From Cristatella mucedo (Eukaryota > Bryozoa > Phylactolaemata > Cristatellidae), in assembly GCA_009760855.2 (NCBI GenBank), contig WPIO01000094.1, forward strand, positions 868,001 to 932,000: a stretch of 64,000 bases of DNA. The letters run 5' to 3'. Made by a program: the position numbers and the translations under genes. This document shows positions 22,235 through 33,865 of this stretch, one piece after another. The notes below the pieces were generated by a model. The model made no database searches. It saw only the letters and a list, made by a program, of their open reading frames with translations, and was not told the origin of the DNA. Each line of letters opens with the position of its first letter. Position 1 is the stretch's first letter.

Positions 22235-23167
22235 ATAGCTGAGTATAGTGTCTCGGCAAGCGAACGTCTAGCGCTCTCGCCATCAGAAGAACTTGCCAAC
22301 GAGCTGCTCTACGAGCTGCATTGCATCAGCCGGACGCGGGAGCGACAGATGCAGCTGTACGACAGCGACCACGATGCTACGCCTTGCTTTTACTGCATAA
22401 GTGAACCGCTGCCTGCGTATGGCCAGGCTTTCCACGATTTGGACTGGACTTTCGGGTGTGATAGCGACGAAGTGGGTGACTGCTCAGCCTCGAGGGATGA
22501 TAAACTAATGCCGGATATTCCTTGGGTAACTGATTCGTCGTGGGATGACCCACGTGAATTTGATAATCGTGGAAATATTCATGGATCCGGAGTCGGGTCG
22601 ACTCCTGACCAATCAGGGATCGTCGGTAGCACTAGGCAGCTCGAAGATGCTGAGTATTTTTCAGCGCTGCCTCAAGCTATTGACTCGAGTGCCAGCTCGG
22701 TGGATTTAGGTTTTGCCGATAGTGAACATAGCGGTATTAATGGCCATTGTGGTGCCGAGCAGAGTTTGATCGGCAGCCATGTTGAGCACTCTGCGGATTA
22801 TTCGACAGGCGGCCCAATAGTCTCAGTGTCACCATGTGATCTCTATGCAAGTGCCACCGTTCAAAATGAAGGAGTTTCCGCCATCTCTTCGCAGAGTGCA
22901 GAGTCTGACGACAATTCGTTTTCGTTGCCGGCCGGTACATCCATCAGCTGGCCACCTCCAAGCCTATTCCCCACTGTGGACCCTCAGGTCATGGAGGGTG
23001 TGGCAGAGTGCTCGGAATGCCCGGTGCACATTGAGCTCTACCATCTCTTGAAATGTCGGCGCATACATGAATTATCTGGAGGCAGTGCTGATCGTGTTGC
23101 TGCCGCAGTGAAGAATCTGGGATATCAGCTTGCCTCTGCCCAAAAAGTTGTTGTGTACACGTCGTGA
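22235..23167 (+). CDS. HEN1 C-terminal (last) exon
   Basis: Open frame of 310 codons to TGA, starting after ACGTTGTAG (phase 0, compatible with the donor at 14073). It reads LSPSEELANELLYELHC, then MQLYDSDHD and PWVTDSSWDDP, followed by a long Ser/Asp/Gly-rich, presumably disordered section. It ends with HIELYHLLKCRRIHELSGGS and DRVAAAVKNLGYQ, the small C-terminal region in which HEN1/HENMT1 proteins have a conserved leucine-rich helix and an L-C/S-G-G-S-x-x-R-like motif. The frame is unusually long for an animal HEN1 tail. Another exon between 14073 and 22234 cannot be excluded. Confidence 0.72.
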   Translation: MAEYSVSASERLALSPSEELANELLYELHCISRTRERQMQLYDSDHDATPCFYCISEPLPAYGQAFHDLDWTFGCDSDEVGDCSASRDDKLMPDIPWVTDSSWDDPREFDNRGNIHGSGVGSTPDQSGIVGSTRQLEDAEYFSALPQAIDSSASSVDLGFADSEHSGINGHCGAEQSLIGSHVEHSADYSTGGPIVSVSPCDLYASATVQNEGVSAISSQSAESDDNSFSLPAGTSISWPPPSLFPTVDPQVMEGVAECSECPVHIELYHLLKCRRIHELSGGSADRVAAAVKNLGYQLASAQKVVVYTS

Positions 23168-23622
23168 CCTTGACTTTCGAGTGTGCAGGCCTTGACCTTG
23201 ATGTCCCTTAGCACAGCTGAGCCGGTGCACTTTGTGCCGGGCAGAGTCGCAGAGCAGCTGAGCAGCAGCTCAGCCACCGATATTATGCCGTTTGTCATCG
23301 AGCTCTCAAGCCGTCTGCTCGGTTGACATTTGCCACTGTGCCGTATTTTATTTTTGCTGCACAGCAATGGCAAGCATTGCTGCAGTTGGCTCTACAACAG
23401 ATTTTGTTTATTCTAGGCCAGTTGTTCCCTCGATGGCTATGCTTGCCGTAATTTATTTGGCGATTTATGCCCTTGACCGATGTTCGCGAAGCAATCTACT
23501 CATGAGCCATCCATTCCATTTAAAATACACCTCATTCTGTGGTGCATGCTGCTCAGGTCGTACAGGTGAGCGTCACCTAAAGCCTGATATGGCTGCCGAC
23601 CACTGGCTTGCTTGTAGGACCT
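23168..23622. other. HEN1 3' flank / probable 3' UTR
   Basis: Starts at the stop codon of the HEN1 last exon. The frame at 23292-23624 shows no family motif. No AATAAA was found before the CR1 tail at 23625. Confidence 0.45.
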
Positions 23623-23624
23623 AG

Positions 23625-23765
23625 AGTAATAATAATAATAATAATAATGTACATGATAAAGCGCCCTCAGAGAACTTAATCTCTTTCTAGGCGCTTTACA
23701 TTTGCTGCAATGGGAAATGCAATTAAATGATAAGTAAAATCATGCTTGAAAAACAAAAAAAATGA
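23625..23765 (-). mobile_element. CR1 tail-only insertion
   Basis: (AAT)n, GTACATGATAAAGCGCCC, tail and the start of the 3' UTR; truncated after AAAAACAAAAAAAATGAATA. Confidence 0.88.
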
Positions 23766-24159
23766 ATAGAGTGATTCCATTTGCCGATTACTGCGGTCCG
23801 TGCTCATGCTGAGCCTCTTACCCTTTGCGGTGCCCCCTGAAACCCCCTGCTCCAACGACAGGCTTGGGTGAGGGAAAGACGGTAAGTAAGTATGAGCAGC
23901 TGTGATTGGCTTGGTCATCTTTACGAAAGCATCAACTGTAATTCAGCATTATTGTACGTTCGGGCTTTGTAGCAACAAACCATGATCCTATGAATAATTC
24001 ATTCCATGAGATATAGCGCTTACTTAGCAGATGATACATTAAAGCTTGCATGCTTGTGTGCTCGGTCTGCATGACTATGTGTGAATCCATGCACGTGCAC
24101 ACCCTTATGTACAGGTGCTCACCCACGCCTGAGCTCGAGCGCATGTACGAGTGTGGTGT

Positions 24160-24530
24160 CCCTTCGCCTTTCAAAAAGGCTGCTATTAGGCTACTAATTA
24201 AGAAAGCAACACTAGACCTAGAGAACTTTCCAACTTAGCTCAATCAACATTCTACTGTTCCTTTAAAAGACACTGGAACGAGTTGTGGCAGACCAGCTAA
24301 ATTCTTATAATGAAACTTAAAACCTAGTAAGTTCCGGTCTGAATTTAGAGCTCATCACTCCGCAGAGTCCACATTGCTTCGGTGTGTACAGACCTTAGAA
24401 ATGCAGACGTAGGTAGAGTTTCCTGCTTGCTTTTCTTGATCTTTCTGCTGCCTTTGTTACTAGATCACGTAGTGCTTCTAATCTCTCCTGAGCATCACTG
24501 TTCTGCAATGGTGTCGGTCCTATAGGAGAC
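24160..24530 (+). mobile_element. CR1 reverse-transcriptase N-terminal fragment, decayed
   Basis: Reads PSPFKKAAIRLLIKKATLD, then (shifted) FRAHHSAESTLLR, both hallmarks of the CR1-type reverse-transcriptase start. Frameshifts and stops throughout. Confidence 0.75.
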
Positions 24531-24584
24531 GCCTGAGCATTGATGCCAACAGGCAACAATCATCCTAGGAACCACCAAAGAATC

Positions 24585-24589
<5 letters not shown>

Positions 24590-24662
<73 letters not shown>
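24590..24662. repeat. (CT)n microsatellite
   Basis: About 36 uninterrupted CT units. Confidence 0.97.
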
Positions 24663-24665
<3 letters not shown>

Positions 24666-24810
24666 GTTCCTATTTGTAGCTTCTGCGTACCAATGAAGCC
24701 AGCACGAGCAACACCCATTTCCAGTGCCACCACTGTCTCCTCTCCTGTGTGCCTCCTTCCAGGTGCCTTCTTTTAGAGGTAGCTGCTCCTTGTCAAGGTC
24801 TCAGCCTGCT

Positions 24811-24860
24811 ACGAGGGCTAGGGCTCACAGGCTGAGTAGGCTGTGAGCCCTAGCCCTTGT
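24811..24860. other. Near-perfect hairpin, 20-bp stem
   Basis: AGGGCTAGGGCTCACAG (24814-24830) pairs with 24841-24857 around a 10-base loop, and three further pairs (one G-T) extend it. It lies 150 bp from a (CT)n array, like the hairpins at 58.2-58.5 kb. Confidence 0.85.
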
Positions 24861-26013
24861 CTACGACAAGCCAACCGCGAGTTTATGACCACGGTCGGTC
24901 AGGTAAATATTAGCTGAGTAACCGAGTTGCCATTGTTTTGACAACAATTATGGAGGTAGGCCAAATGCGTTTCTTTTGCCGAGATTGATGCAGATTGAAA
25001 AAAGATTTTGCATCCTCGCCGAGCCTGGCCACTGTCTTGCTACAAGGTCGAAGCACCATTTGGAAGGGCACCGAAACTTCTCCCTGTTTTGACTTTTCCC
25101 TGCAGTGGGTCGGCACAATCTCCCATGGGGTGGCATGCCGTACTTAGCACTGGTATAGATTTCTTACTGTTTGCCTTTGGGGTAGCACAGGCCTAACGCG
25201 AGTGCTACTGTGAGACCATAAGTATTGGCACGTGAGCTCTCTCACTCTCTCTCTCTCTCTCTCTCACCCTTCCCCTCACTCACCCTCCCTCTCCCCTTCT
25301 TTCTCTCTCTCTCTCTCCCCTCCCTTCTTCTGCCTCTCCTTCTCCCTGAGAGAGCTTCCAATGAAAAGAATCGTGTAGATAGGTCAAGGCCTAAGCAAAC
25401 CCTCCGGGCTTCATCGGCCAGACCAACCTTTGGTGTCTCGACAAGGATTTCTTGGTAGGCTGAGTCTAAAGCTATCGAGAGCTTACACAGGATTAAAGAG
25501 GCGACGCTCGCGTAATCAATTATAGCTAGGATGTCATTTGTCACATATGGCAAAGAGGGTTTTAAGTGGAATGGTGTCGCTTAGATCCCGACTGGAATTT
25601 TACTAATCAGTCATTCTTGTCTACGGCATCATCTGTTCCACGAGTTGGTGACTGACAATCCTATAGAAGTTATTGACAAAAAGAAGAAAGAGAAAATTAT
25701 GCAGAGTACTTATCTATAGATACTCTGAATCCACTGCAAGGTTTTTGAATTTTGGACTGAATTGGGTTAGATCCTAGTGCTTTTGAATAGTGCTCGGTAA
25801 GCCTAAGCTGTGGCTCGGCTAATTCTGCCCAGGAATGAGCCAGAGGCTGGTGAGGAACGTTGGGCTTCGAGTAAGGCAGTCGTACAAGCTGACATGTGGT
25901 ACTGTACATGCGTGCCACTCGGTGGCTATGGAAGACACTGCTCTATGTTGACGACATGAATTTTCTATATTTTCAGGTGAATGTGAGAGCTCTCGCTTTC
26001 TAGCCGTGCTCTG
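24861..26013. other. No gene recognised; CT/C-rich tract
   Basis: A pyrimidine-rich stretch lies at 25238-25346. Nothing else can be assigned. Confidence 0.5.
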
Positions 26014-26364
26014 TTGCTGCTCTGCTACTGTCGACATGCCCTGCTGAGCTTCGGTGGCAGTCGTGGAGCCAAACTTTTCAGCAAGGACGGGAAGAACTGC
26101 AAAATTTGCATCCAGGCCAAGCTAGACCAGCAATTCATAAAAGATTACAGTGCAAAATTGGTGTTTATTCGACAGGAACTCGGCTGTTTTCTCATCGAGC
26201 GAAATGAACTAATGATTCAGTGGTTGATGATCGGTGGGCGTGGCAATAGGGGTCGGCCCACTCGACTGCCCCACAGCTGGATGGGGGCAAATGCCTCCAG
26301 CCCACCCCTCTCTGGCTCCACCACTGGTCGGTACAGAAGCTACGACTCGTTAGTCAAATGTTGA
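26014..26364 (+). CDS. Unrecognised ORF (116 aa)
   Basis: The first part (GAKLFSKDGKNCKICIQAKL, then DQQFIKDYS) has coding-like composition. The second half (RPTRLPHSWMGANASSP) looks like non-coding repeat. No family was recognised. Possibly an exon or a transposon fragment. Confidence 0.2.
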   Translation: MLLCYCRHALLSFGGSRGAKLFSKDGKNCKICIQAKLDQQFIKDYSAKLVFIRQELGCFLIERNELMIQWLMIGGRGNRGRPTRLPHSWMGANASSPPLSGSTTGRYRSYDSLVKC

Positions 26365-26414
26365 CGGCTCCAGCTCCTTGTCCACCGAAGAGCACAAACG
26401 AGGGATGGATGGAT

Positions 26415-26580
26415 GTTGTGTCTAATCGCCCAGGCGGTATGGTAGCTCACTCTTCACGGCCTCGCCCAGGGCGTGGGTTTGAATCCTGCAGTAGACGATC
26501 CTTTATTGCTAACTGCAAGCGGGATGACAGTCGTTAAGGCTCTTCTGCCGCTATACAAATGAGGCTGTTTGTATACGTTT
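26415..26580 (+). mobile_element. SINE-B copy
   Basis: Box A-like GGTATGGTAGCTCACTC, then CTTCACGGCCTCG and box B GGGTTTGAATCC, followed by GCAGTAGACGATCCTTTATT, AACTGCAAGCGGGATG, GTTAAGGCTCTTCTG and CTATACAAATGAGGCTG. Consistent with a second tRNA-derived SINE family. Confidence 0.75.
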
Positions 26581-27395
26581 TCGCACGCGCGCCCACGCGT
26601 GAACTGTATATATATATATTTATATATATTTATTTATTTATTTATTTATTTATACAGTAAATAATACGGTATATAATACCTATATACAGTATATATGTAT
26701 ATATATATATTACATATATAGGTATTCATCACAAACTGAGGAAAACGGTGAGGAGAATCTAGTCCAGCATTAGAGAGCGCTTTAACGGATGCAGTAGGTA
26801 GGCGGTAGAGTCATGGAAGACAACTGAAATTTCTCAACTGTCAGCCTGGATTGACTGAGTCAGGAAGTCTGAATCCGTGAGCCGAGAGCTTTGACCTGCA
26901 GAGCTCTGTCTAGCTCGCCCACGACGTCGTGGATCCGCTTGTCGAAATGACTGCTACGACTTATGACTGTAGGCTGCAATCGAAAAGGGAAGCCTCGGCG
27001 AATTTTCACGCTATTGAGATTAGATGCAGAAGCTAAGGAGCTCATCGAGGCTTTACTAAGAACCTTGCGGATAATAAGGAAACTGCAAAAACTGGGCTAG
27101 GCTACGCGGTCACAAGGAGCCGGCTCTCCGGGAAAACGGGTCTTTAAAGGGATAATGCATACCAACCGGCGGCCACAGCCAGCTGCAACGAAAAGCCATC
27201 AATAATATTGCCAACTGGCACTTTTACCACACCAGACCATGTAGAGAAAGCTGCCTGTCTGCACGTTAACTACGTTAAAGTAATTCTGTCTGTTTGGCAT
27301 GACAGAAAACCGGCTTTGGCAGAACCTAGAATTTTAGTTGCTGCCTGGTTTATCGAGTTTCTTAAGCCGAAATAGTGGCCGCTGCCATTGAGGGC
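26581..27395. other. AT microsatellites, no gene recognised
   Basis: AT-rich (TA)n, (TTTA)n and ATATATAT tracts lie at 26608-26720. The rest shows no family similarity. Confidence 0.5.
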
Positions 27396-27397
27396 TA

Positions 27398-27990
27398 TAA
27401 TAATAATAATGATAATAATAATAATAATAATAATAATGCACTTGATAAAGCGCCCTCGGAGAACTCAATCTCTTTCTAGGCACTTTACATTTGCTGCACA
27501 TGGAAACGCGATTGAATGGGGAGTAATATCATGCTTGATAAACAAACAACATGAATAACATGGTTAGGGTGACATGCACAGGGTCAGAATGCAAATGTAG
27601 TTAGTGGCAGTATGCACAGTGTCTGCATGCATAAGCACATGAAGGACGAATTACAGGGACCCACTAAATGCTGTCCTAAATAGGTGTGGTTTTAAGTTCT
27701 TTTTAAATGTGGTCAAGTCAGGGGATGTTCTGACGCAAGTCGGGAGTGAGTTCCAGGCTTTGGGAGCATACGAACTAAATGCACGGTCTCCAAAGGATTT
27801 AAGTTTTGTACGAGGTCTTGGTAGACTGTTGGATTCCGAAAAGCGGGTGGTACGATGGTTGGCCTGGTGGGGGAGTAGATTTGAGAGATGCGCTGGAGCC
27901 AAAGAAGGAAGTGACCTCAAAGTGAGCGACAAAACCTTGAAGTCAATCCGTTGCTTGACTGGTTGCCAGTGCAAGTCGGCGAGAAGTGGG
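27398..27990 (-). mobile_element. CR1-like LINE 3' portion
   Basis: (AAT)n, tail, 3' UTR and the C-terminal coding frame (27651 upwards, with LAPAHLSNLLPHQANH). It breaks off near 27990 at AGAAGTGGGGCTGGCTGC. Confidence 0.92.
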
Positions 27991-28295
27991 GCTGGCTGCA
28001 ATAGTGAGCTATCTGAACGAGTTAGGCAACATGCCGGCACCTGTGAGGGGTACAGCTCCTGCACACGTTACGTTACGCGGTGCAGCGACCTCCACGTACT
28101 AGGCCTCAATCGTAGTACTCAAAACGGTGCTTGTCGCGTGCCTAAAGGCGACTATTGCTGGCAAAGCCCGAATCCTTTGAACCACGGCTGGCGACTTGTA
28201 AGTGAGTGTGGCACCAAGGCACGCAGGTATGCCGATATTCGAAGGAACACGGTGGCCACCAAGAGCGCTTAAGATATGCATATAATCATTTATGT

Positions 28296-28430
28296 AATTC
28301 ATTTATATAGCACCCCAAGAGAACTTAATCTCTATTCAGGTGCTTCACATATGCCTCGGGGCTCGAGCCCACGACCTCAGTCAGACCTTGGTCTGAGCGA
28401 GCACCTTAACCGCTAGACCAAACCAGCTCG
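28296..28430 (-). mobile_element. SINE-A copy
   Basis: Tail complement, GGGCTCGAGCCCACGACCTC and TTAACCGCTAGACCAAACCA. One of the best preserved copies. Confidence 0.93.
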
Positions 28431-28737
28431 GCATACATATAATGAGTCCATATCCTTAGCTTAGAGAAGTTCATTTGTCAGCAACTGAGAGTTATAGACA
28501 CAAAAAATCAGCCATGTCGTACAACAACGTCAGAGTGCACCTTGACTGCCTGACCCGAGGTCACGAGCGAAGCTCAACTGGAGGGCTGCCCGGATCGAAG
28601 CCCGAATCGAAGCCCGGATTGAAGCCTGACTCAATGCCCGGATCAAAGCCTGGAGCACAACTTTTTTAGCCCAACTGCTGGCGGCGCAATGCCTAGAGCA
28701 TAGTTTACTGCCTAATATATTACTTCGCCTTATACAT

Positions 28738-28770
<33 letters not shown>

Positions 28771-28912
28771 ATTCATTTTTATAGAGCCCTGGGAGAACTT
28801 AATCATCATTCAGCCACTTCCCATATGCCACGGGGCTCAAGCCCATGACTTCAGTCATTAAGTAGATTAACCTTGACCCCGGTCATGACGGCCAACTATT
28901 TTATGCCACCTA
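28771..28912 (-). mobile_element. SINE-A copy, diverged
   Basis: Follows a (TA)n run at 28745-28770. Contains GGGCTCAAGCCCATGAC and TTAACCTTGACC. Confidence 0.75.
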
Positions 28913-29589
28913 ACCATTGATTCTCAAATAATGGGCTCCTAGTCCTTGTAACTCCGTGAATAGTAAATAACAAATTTATGTTGACAGTCAAAATCTGGGT
29001 GATCCAGCACGTCGCAGTTTCACTAACGTATGGTTAGCCTGCATAATAGCCATGAGAGACCATGCAATAGCCAGTGAGTTGCTGCCACAGGCTATGGGCA
29101 AGGAAAGGCTTTATGGCTAGGCGTTGAGCCAGGTTGGAGTTGTGCCCCCAAGACCTTTCCCTGGTCGGTAGTCCAGTTTCGCTAGGGGCGCATTTTGAGA
29201 GATTTTTGTAAGCCTCGATTGATTGGCTGATTATGCGAACCTTTAGGCCCTCCATCGCTGTCGAAAAGACTTCTCAGTGAATATGGGCTTTTTATCTCGA
29301 GGTTTGGGTGCACTTGAGGAGGGGACTGTCTAGTTAGAAAGTTCTGCGTCTCCACGAAGGTTCTTCTTTGCGTTTTGGGGTTTTTGATGAAGCATTTACT
29401 CTGGCTTGTCAGTGCAGCTTGAGGGAGTTTACAGGGAAGATTATCCTCAGATTGCCTCAAAGCCATCATGCTACAATCCGATTGGTCGTCTCAAGATCTG
29501 GCTAAGTCCCGACTGGCACTTTGGTGGCGCCACCACTCTTCTGATGCTCTTATCGTTTTGAAAAATACGCTAGAAAATCCGGTCTGATA
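28913..29589. other. No gene recognised
   Basis: Several minus-strand frames of about 70-95 codons have no recognisable motif. No repeat was identified. Confidence 0.45.
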
Positions 29590-29975
29590 GCTACTTTAAG
29601 TTGGCCCTCGGCACTCATTTTTCCGAATCAAATTGTTTAGCTACACCACGCACGAACCTCAAATTCTTTGGAGTTGACTGTGCCTTTATTTCGTGTGGTC
29701 CCAAAGCCTGGAACTCAGTCCCGACATTGACGTCACGGCACCCCCCCCCGGACTTGACGACATGTAAAAAAATCTAAAAACGCACCTATTTGTCGCAGCA
29801 TTTAGTGGGTCCGAGTGATTTGTTCTTTGTGTGCTGACACTGTGCATGCTACCGCTAACCATGTTTTCATGCTGATCCTATCCATGTCAACTCTAGTATG
29901 TTATTCTTGTTGACATTGTGCATGCTATTAATAACGATACGATCATACTTCCTTTACAGGATATGTAAAGTACCT
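29590..29975 (+). mobile_element. Old CR1-like 3' fragment
   Basis: Diverged C-terminal coding (CCCAAAGCCTGGAACTCAGT at 29700-29719), the GCATTTAGTGGGTCC junction to the 3' UTR, and part of the tail. Confidence 0.7.
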
Positions 29976-30098
29976 ACCCCTCCCTCACTTTCACCCTTTC
30001 TGACTTCTTTTCTCCCTCCCTCCCTCCCTCTCTTCCTTCCTAGCGCCCTCCCTCCCTTATCTGCTCGAGATTCTCGATATAATACATATAATATCTAA

Positions 30099-30235
30099 TG
30101 AATTAGTGTATAGCGCCGTAAGAAAACTTAATCTCTATTCAGGAGCTTCACAAATTTGCCACGGCGCTCGAGCGCACGACCTCGGCCAGACCTTGGTCAG
30201 GGCGAGCACCTTGATTAGCAAACGGGCCAAACCAG
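30099..30235 (-). mobile_element. SINE-A copy
   Basis: Tail complement, GGCGCTCGAGCGCACGACCT and CAGGGCGAGCACCTTG. Box A region altered. Confidence 0.85.
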
Positions 30236-30744
30236 CGAGGTGCAAGCAAACACAATCTGCACCACGCACAGACCGCAAGTAAGACCTGCTTGTGTGACAA
30301 TGAGCAGCAGCGAGAGATAGAGATAGAGATAGAGAGGGGGGTCTCTCGCCCGAGCTCGACATCGATAGCAACGCTCTAAATTAGGGGTTGACAGGGGTGA
30401 GGGGGACACGTAGGGCCAGCAGGCGGCGCCTCGGAGAAGCAAACAGACAGACAGATATCCAGCCAGCGGTTGATGGTTCAGACTATAAATAAATAAATTA
30501 TTAATAAATTGATAAAAGAGCAGCGGCTAACTATTACTTTATTCATCAAGCAGTGCTATCTAGCCTACTTTAGATGGAAACTGGGAGATCAGGATGAGAC
30601 CTAGGCATCATACATAGTGTATAAGGCGTGTGTAGAAAATTTGAGAAAATGGTTTAAAGGTTAAAGCAAATGCGTACCATTGTAGTAGCGATGATTTGCC
30701 GACAACGAACTGACCGTGCTTCGGATTGTTATTCTTGAATTACT

Positions 30745-32130
30745 GGCATGCATGATTTCAGGAAAACAAATAGGCAAAGCAAATTGAATATTCAAATCTA
30801 CCGTCAGCGATGCGTCCTTGTACTGCAGAGGGATGAGGTGGGAGTTCCTGTTCAACTTGTTACGTTTGATGATTTATTAACTGACAGTGATTTGAGTTCA
30901 AATGAAGGTGACGTTAATAACAACTATGCTGCTTTTGATGTTCCAAGAAACCTAAGCAAATTTCACACTCTATTATTGATGAATTAGTGAGAGACCTTGA
31001 CCTGCCCAAACAGCCGGCTAAACTCCTTGGTTAAAAAATAAAAGAGAGAAATGTTTTCTTGTGCCGAGCATTACATTTTAGTGGTATAGACATCGGGAAA
31101 AATAGTTTCTCCGTACTACTTGACGAATGATTCACTAGCCTATTGCAGTAACGTCGAAAGTCAAGTTACTCATATGGAAAAGTGCTATGATCTCAATGAA
31201 TAGAGACTCTTCATTCATTCCTCGAAACGCAGTTTAAAGGGAGTTTTACTTCACAATGGATACGAACTTTTGCCGATTGCATATTTTGTACAGATGAAAG
31301 AGACTTACGGAAACATGAAAATACTTCTCAGGAAATCAAATATGATCAACACCAGTAGCAGATATGCGGCCAGTTCAAGGTCGTTGCCCTTATGATTGGT
31401 CTTCAAGATGGCTACACAAAATATCCGTTCTTGTTAAGTCTGTGAGATAGCCGCGGCGATGCTCTTCATTCTTGAAAGAAAGTCTGGCCTGAGAGAAAAC
31501 ATAATGGTTGTGCCTAGGATTGACAACATCCGAGAGCCTCCTCTTGTCGACAGCAAGAATGTGCTACTTCCACACTTGCACGTAAAAGATAGGCTAATGA
31601 AAAGTATGTTAAGGCTCTGACCAAGACGGTGATGCCTTTAAGTACTTAGAGGAAAGGTTTCTTCAAATTAGTAAGGCAAAGGTTAAGTCTTGCATTGTTG
31701 AGGCTCCACAGATCAGAAGGTTTTTCAATTACACACAGTTTACATCAAAAATGACTAGGTTATAGTTTCGGGTGCATGCAATTCATTAAAGTCCGTGGTA
31801 GAGAACTTTCTCGGCTATCACAAGTCTGCTGACTACTCGCGAATCGTTTGAGAACGGAATTCATCGCTAGGTGGGACTTGGCAGCAGAATGAGTGACAAG
31901 ATGCATTGCCTAAGCTCCTTGACTATGTCTCATAAAGTTTAAGAGCATTCAGCCAGGAACAGTGTGAGAGGTTCCGTCCGAACATGAGTGAAATGGAGCG
32001 TAGATGTCAAGGCTGCTAGAATTTTAACACGATGGCTGATTACTAATGGAGCCTGAAGCCACCCACAGCCAGACAGCTTCTGAGCATAGCAGAAATTCGA
32101 GAAAGAGGCAGTTTAAAAACAGTAGACTAT
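30745..32130 (+). pseudogene. Decayed copy of a repeat-associated ORF common in invertebrate genomes
   Basis: Across two or three shifting frames the plus strand reads LSRNLSKFHTL-like, RDLDLPKQPAKLLG, SSKRSLKGVLLHNGYELLPI, KETYGNMKILL, PLVDSKNVLLPHLHVKDRLM and later MEWRCQG/MADY-like segments. In order, these resemble an uncharacterised protein family present in many copies in insects, cnidarians and other invertebrates, presumably encoded by a transposon whose class I cannot name. Many stops and frameshifts. Confidence 0.5.
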
Positions 32131-32304
32131 TTAATAAAATAAGATTCATGTTTAAGTTGTACGTGACCTAGATTAGTTTACTAATAAAAAATTGTAAAAA
32201 CTCAATGCATATTGTAAAGAAAATACTAGTTGTTAAAACTCCTGATGTGCTGGGTCACAGCGAGTCACTGATTCTGACCGAGCATTCCAAAATTACTCGA
32301 ATCA

Positions 32305-32390
32305 CTTATTTTGCAGCAAATGTAAAGCGCCTAGAGAGAGACTAAGTTCTCTGAGGGCGCTTTATCAAGTGTATTATTATTATTATTAAA
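32305..32390 (+). mobile_element. CR1 tail-only insertion
   Basis: TTTTGCAGCAAATGTAAAGC through GCGCTTTATCAAGTG and (ATT)n. No 3' UTR upstream. Confidence 0.85.
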
Positions 32391-32457
32391 GCAAATGACA
32401 AAAATGTTTTGTTTTGCAGGCCAGTGTAGTACTAAGACATGCTTGTAGCTCCATCAG

Positions 32458-32582
<125 letters not shown>

Positions 32583-32990
32583 GCTAGGCACTATGCATAT
32601 GTTGCTAAAGAAGCATATTGATTTGTTAGTTATAGCACTCATAGTCAGCACGTATTCAAAGGCAAGCGATGACAAATGTATGCGGACGGAACAAATGCTA
32701 TGAGAAGTAGACGTGGTTTAGCTTCTTGTTAACGTCGTCAAGCCAGGGGAGTGGAAGAGGCCAGTCGGGAGTTTGTTACAGGATTTGGGAGGGTGGGGAA
32801 CTACAAACATGGTCTCAGCAGAATCTACGATTGTTAGAGACTTGGCTAATCAACCTGAGTCCAATGAGCAGACCGGTTGGTACGATGCCTGCCGGAAAGC
32901 AGTTCGGATAGCTATTCAGGAGCAAAAGAATGGAGAGAACGAAAAGTGAGTGGTAAAATGTTGAACTAGATGCGCTGTTTGATGGGGAGC
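32583..32990 (-). mobile_element. Old CR1-like 3' fragment
   Basis: CTAGGCACTATGCATATGTT (diverged tail), then sequence matching the coding C-terminus in reverse (GGAGTTTGTTACAGGATTTGGG-like, ATGGTCTCAGCAGAATCTACG). No (ATT)n remains; a (CT)n array borders it. Confidence 0.55.
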
Positions 32991-33002
32991 CGGCGCTTTG
33001 GA

Positions 33003-33140
33003 GCTTAGCCTAGGAGGTAAGGTGCTCTCTCTTCACGATCTCGTTCGTGGGTTCAAGTCCTGCAGTGGGCGATCCTTTAGTCCGTGTTCATCGCTCTGTC
33101 GCCGGCCATCAGCCTGTGGGTGATTAGTGTGGTCAAAAGC
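33003..33140 (+). mobile_element. SINE-B copy
   Basis: TAGGAGGTAAGGTGCTCTC, CTTCACGATCTCGTTCG, then box B GGGTTCAAGTCCTGCAGTGG and GCGATCC. The 3' part is replaced by other sequence. Confidence 0.7.
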
Positions 33141-33599
33141 CGGCCGGGCGTTGCTATGGTCGTGTAGGTAGCCATGAACTGAGGCTGTTGGTCATATATT
33201 CAAGTCCTGAGACGCAGGCCCCTGAGGAATGTACAAATAATGGCAAGCACACGTGCTGGTATCGTTACGAGCTGCTAAACCTGCTGAAAAGCTTCAGACA
33301 TGGGAGTAGGCGAGGTAATTTCTGACGAGGATGCATAGTGCGACTGGCTGTATTTCATAACCCCATTAAGATGAGCCATCATTGGTCGACTTCACCGCTC
33401 TGCATTCCGTTATAAAGAGGAAGAAGCCAAACAAGTTGAGTGCTCAATAGCAAGAAGCTCCATCTTCTCACAACGGTCAGATAATGTGGTGGGAAATCTT
33501 TATCCTGGTGCTACCTGCTTCCTCGTACGTAGGTAAGAGTACTACTGCTTTATTAGGATTGCTTGCGAGAGAAGCCACTCACACTGTATCCCTGTTGCG

Positions 33600-33692
33600 T
33601 TGCAGATTTGCACCTCTGCAAGCGGTGGTGACTGCCGTAAAGGCTCTTCTTCGTCCATAAAAATGCGGCTGTTAAATCAGCTCACATTGTTG
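33600..33692 (+). mobile_element. SINE-B 3' part
   Basis: GCAAGCGGTGGTGACTGCCG, TAAAGGCTCTTCTTCG, ATAAAAATGCGGCTGTT. It also begins the block repeated at 57.2 kb. Confidence 0.6.
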
Positions 33693-33865
33693 TTTACTGT
33701 AGCAGCGGTAACATTGATGATAGACAAGCACAGCTGCAGAGTTTTGCCCCAACTGTAAGCGCTTCATTGCAGGTGGAATGGCCTTCAAGTAGTGATTTAC
33801 AAAATTCGAAACGGGATGCTGCAAATGCAAGGACGAACTTGGATGGAGTATTTTTGTTTAAGCGA

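Noticed and set aside
28296-28430. tRNA gene
   Set aside because: Box A and box B are present, but no cloverleaf closes and the sequence continues into a LINE-type tail; this is a SINE.
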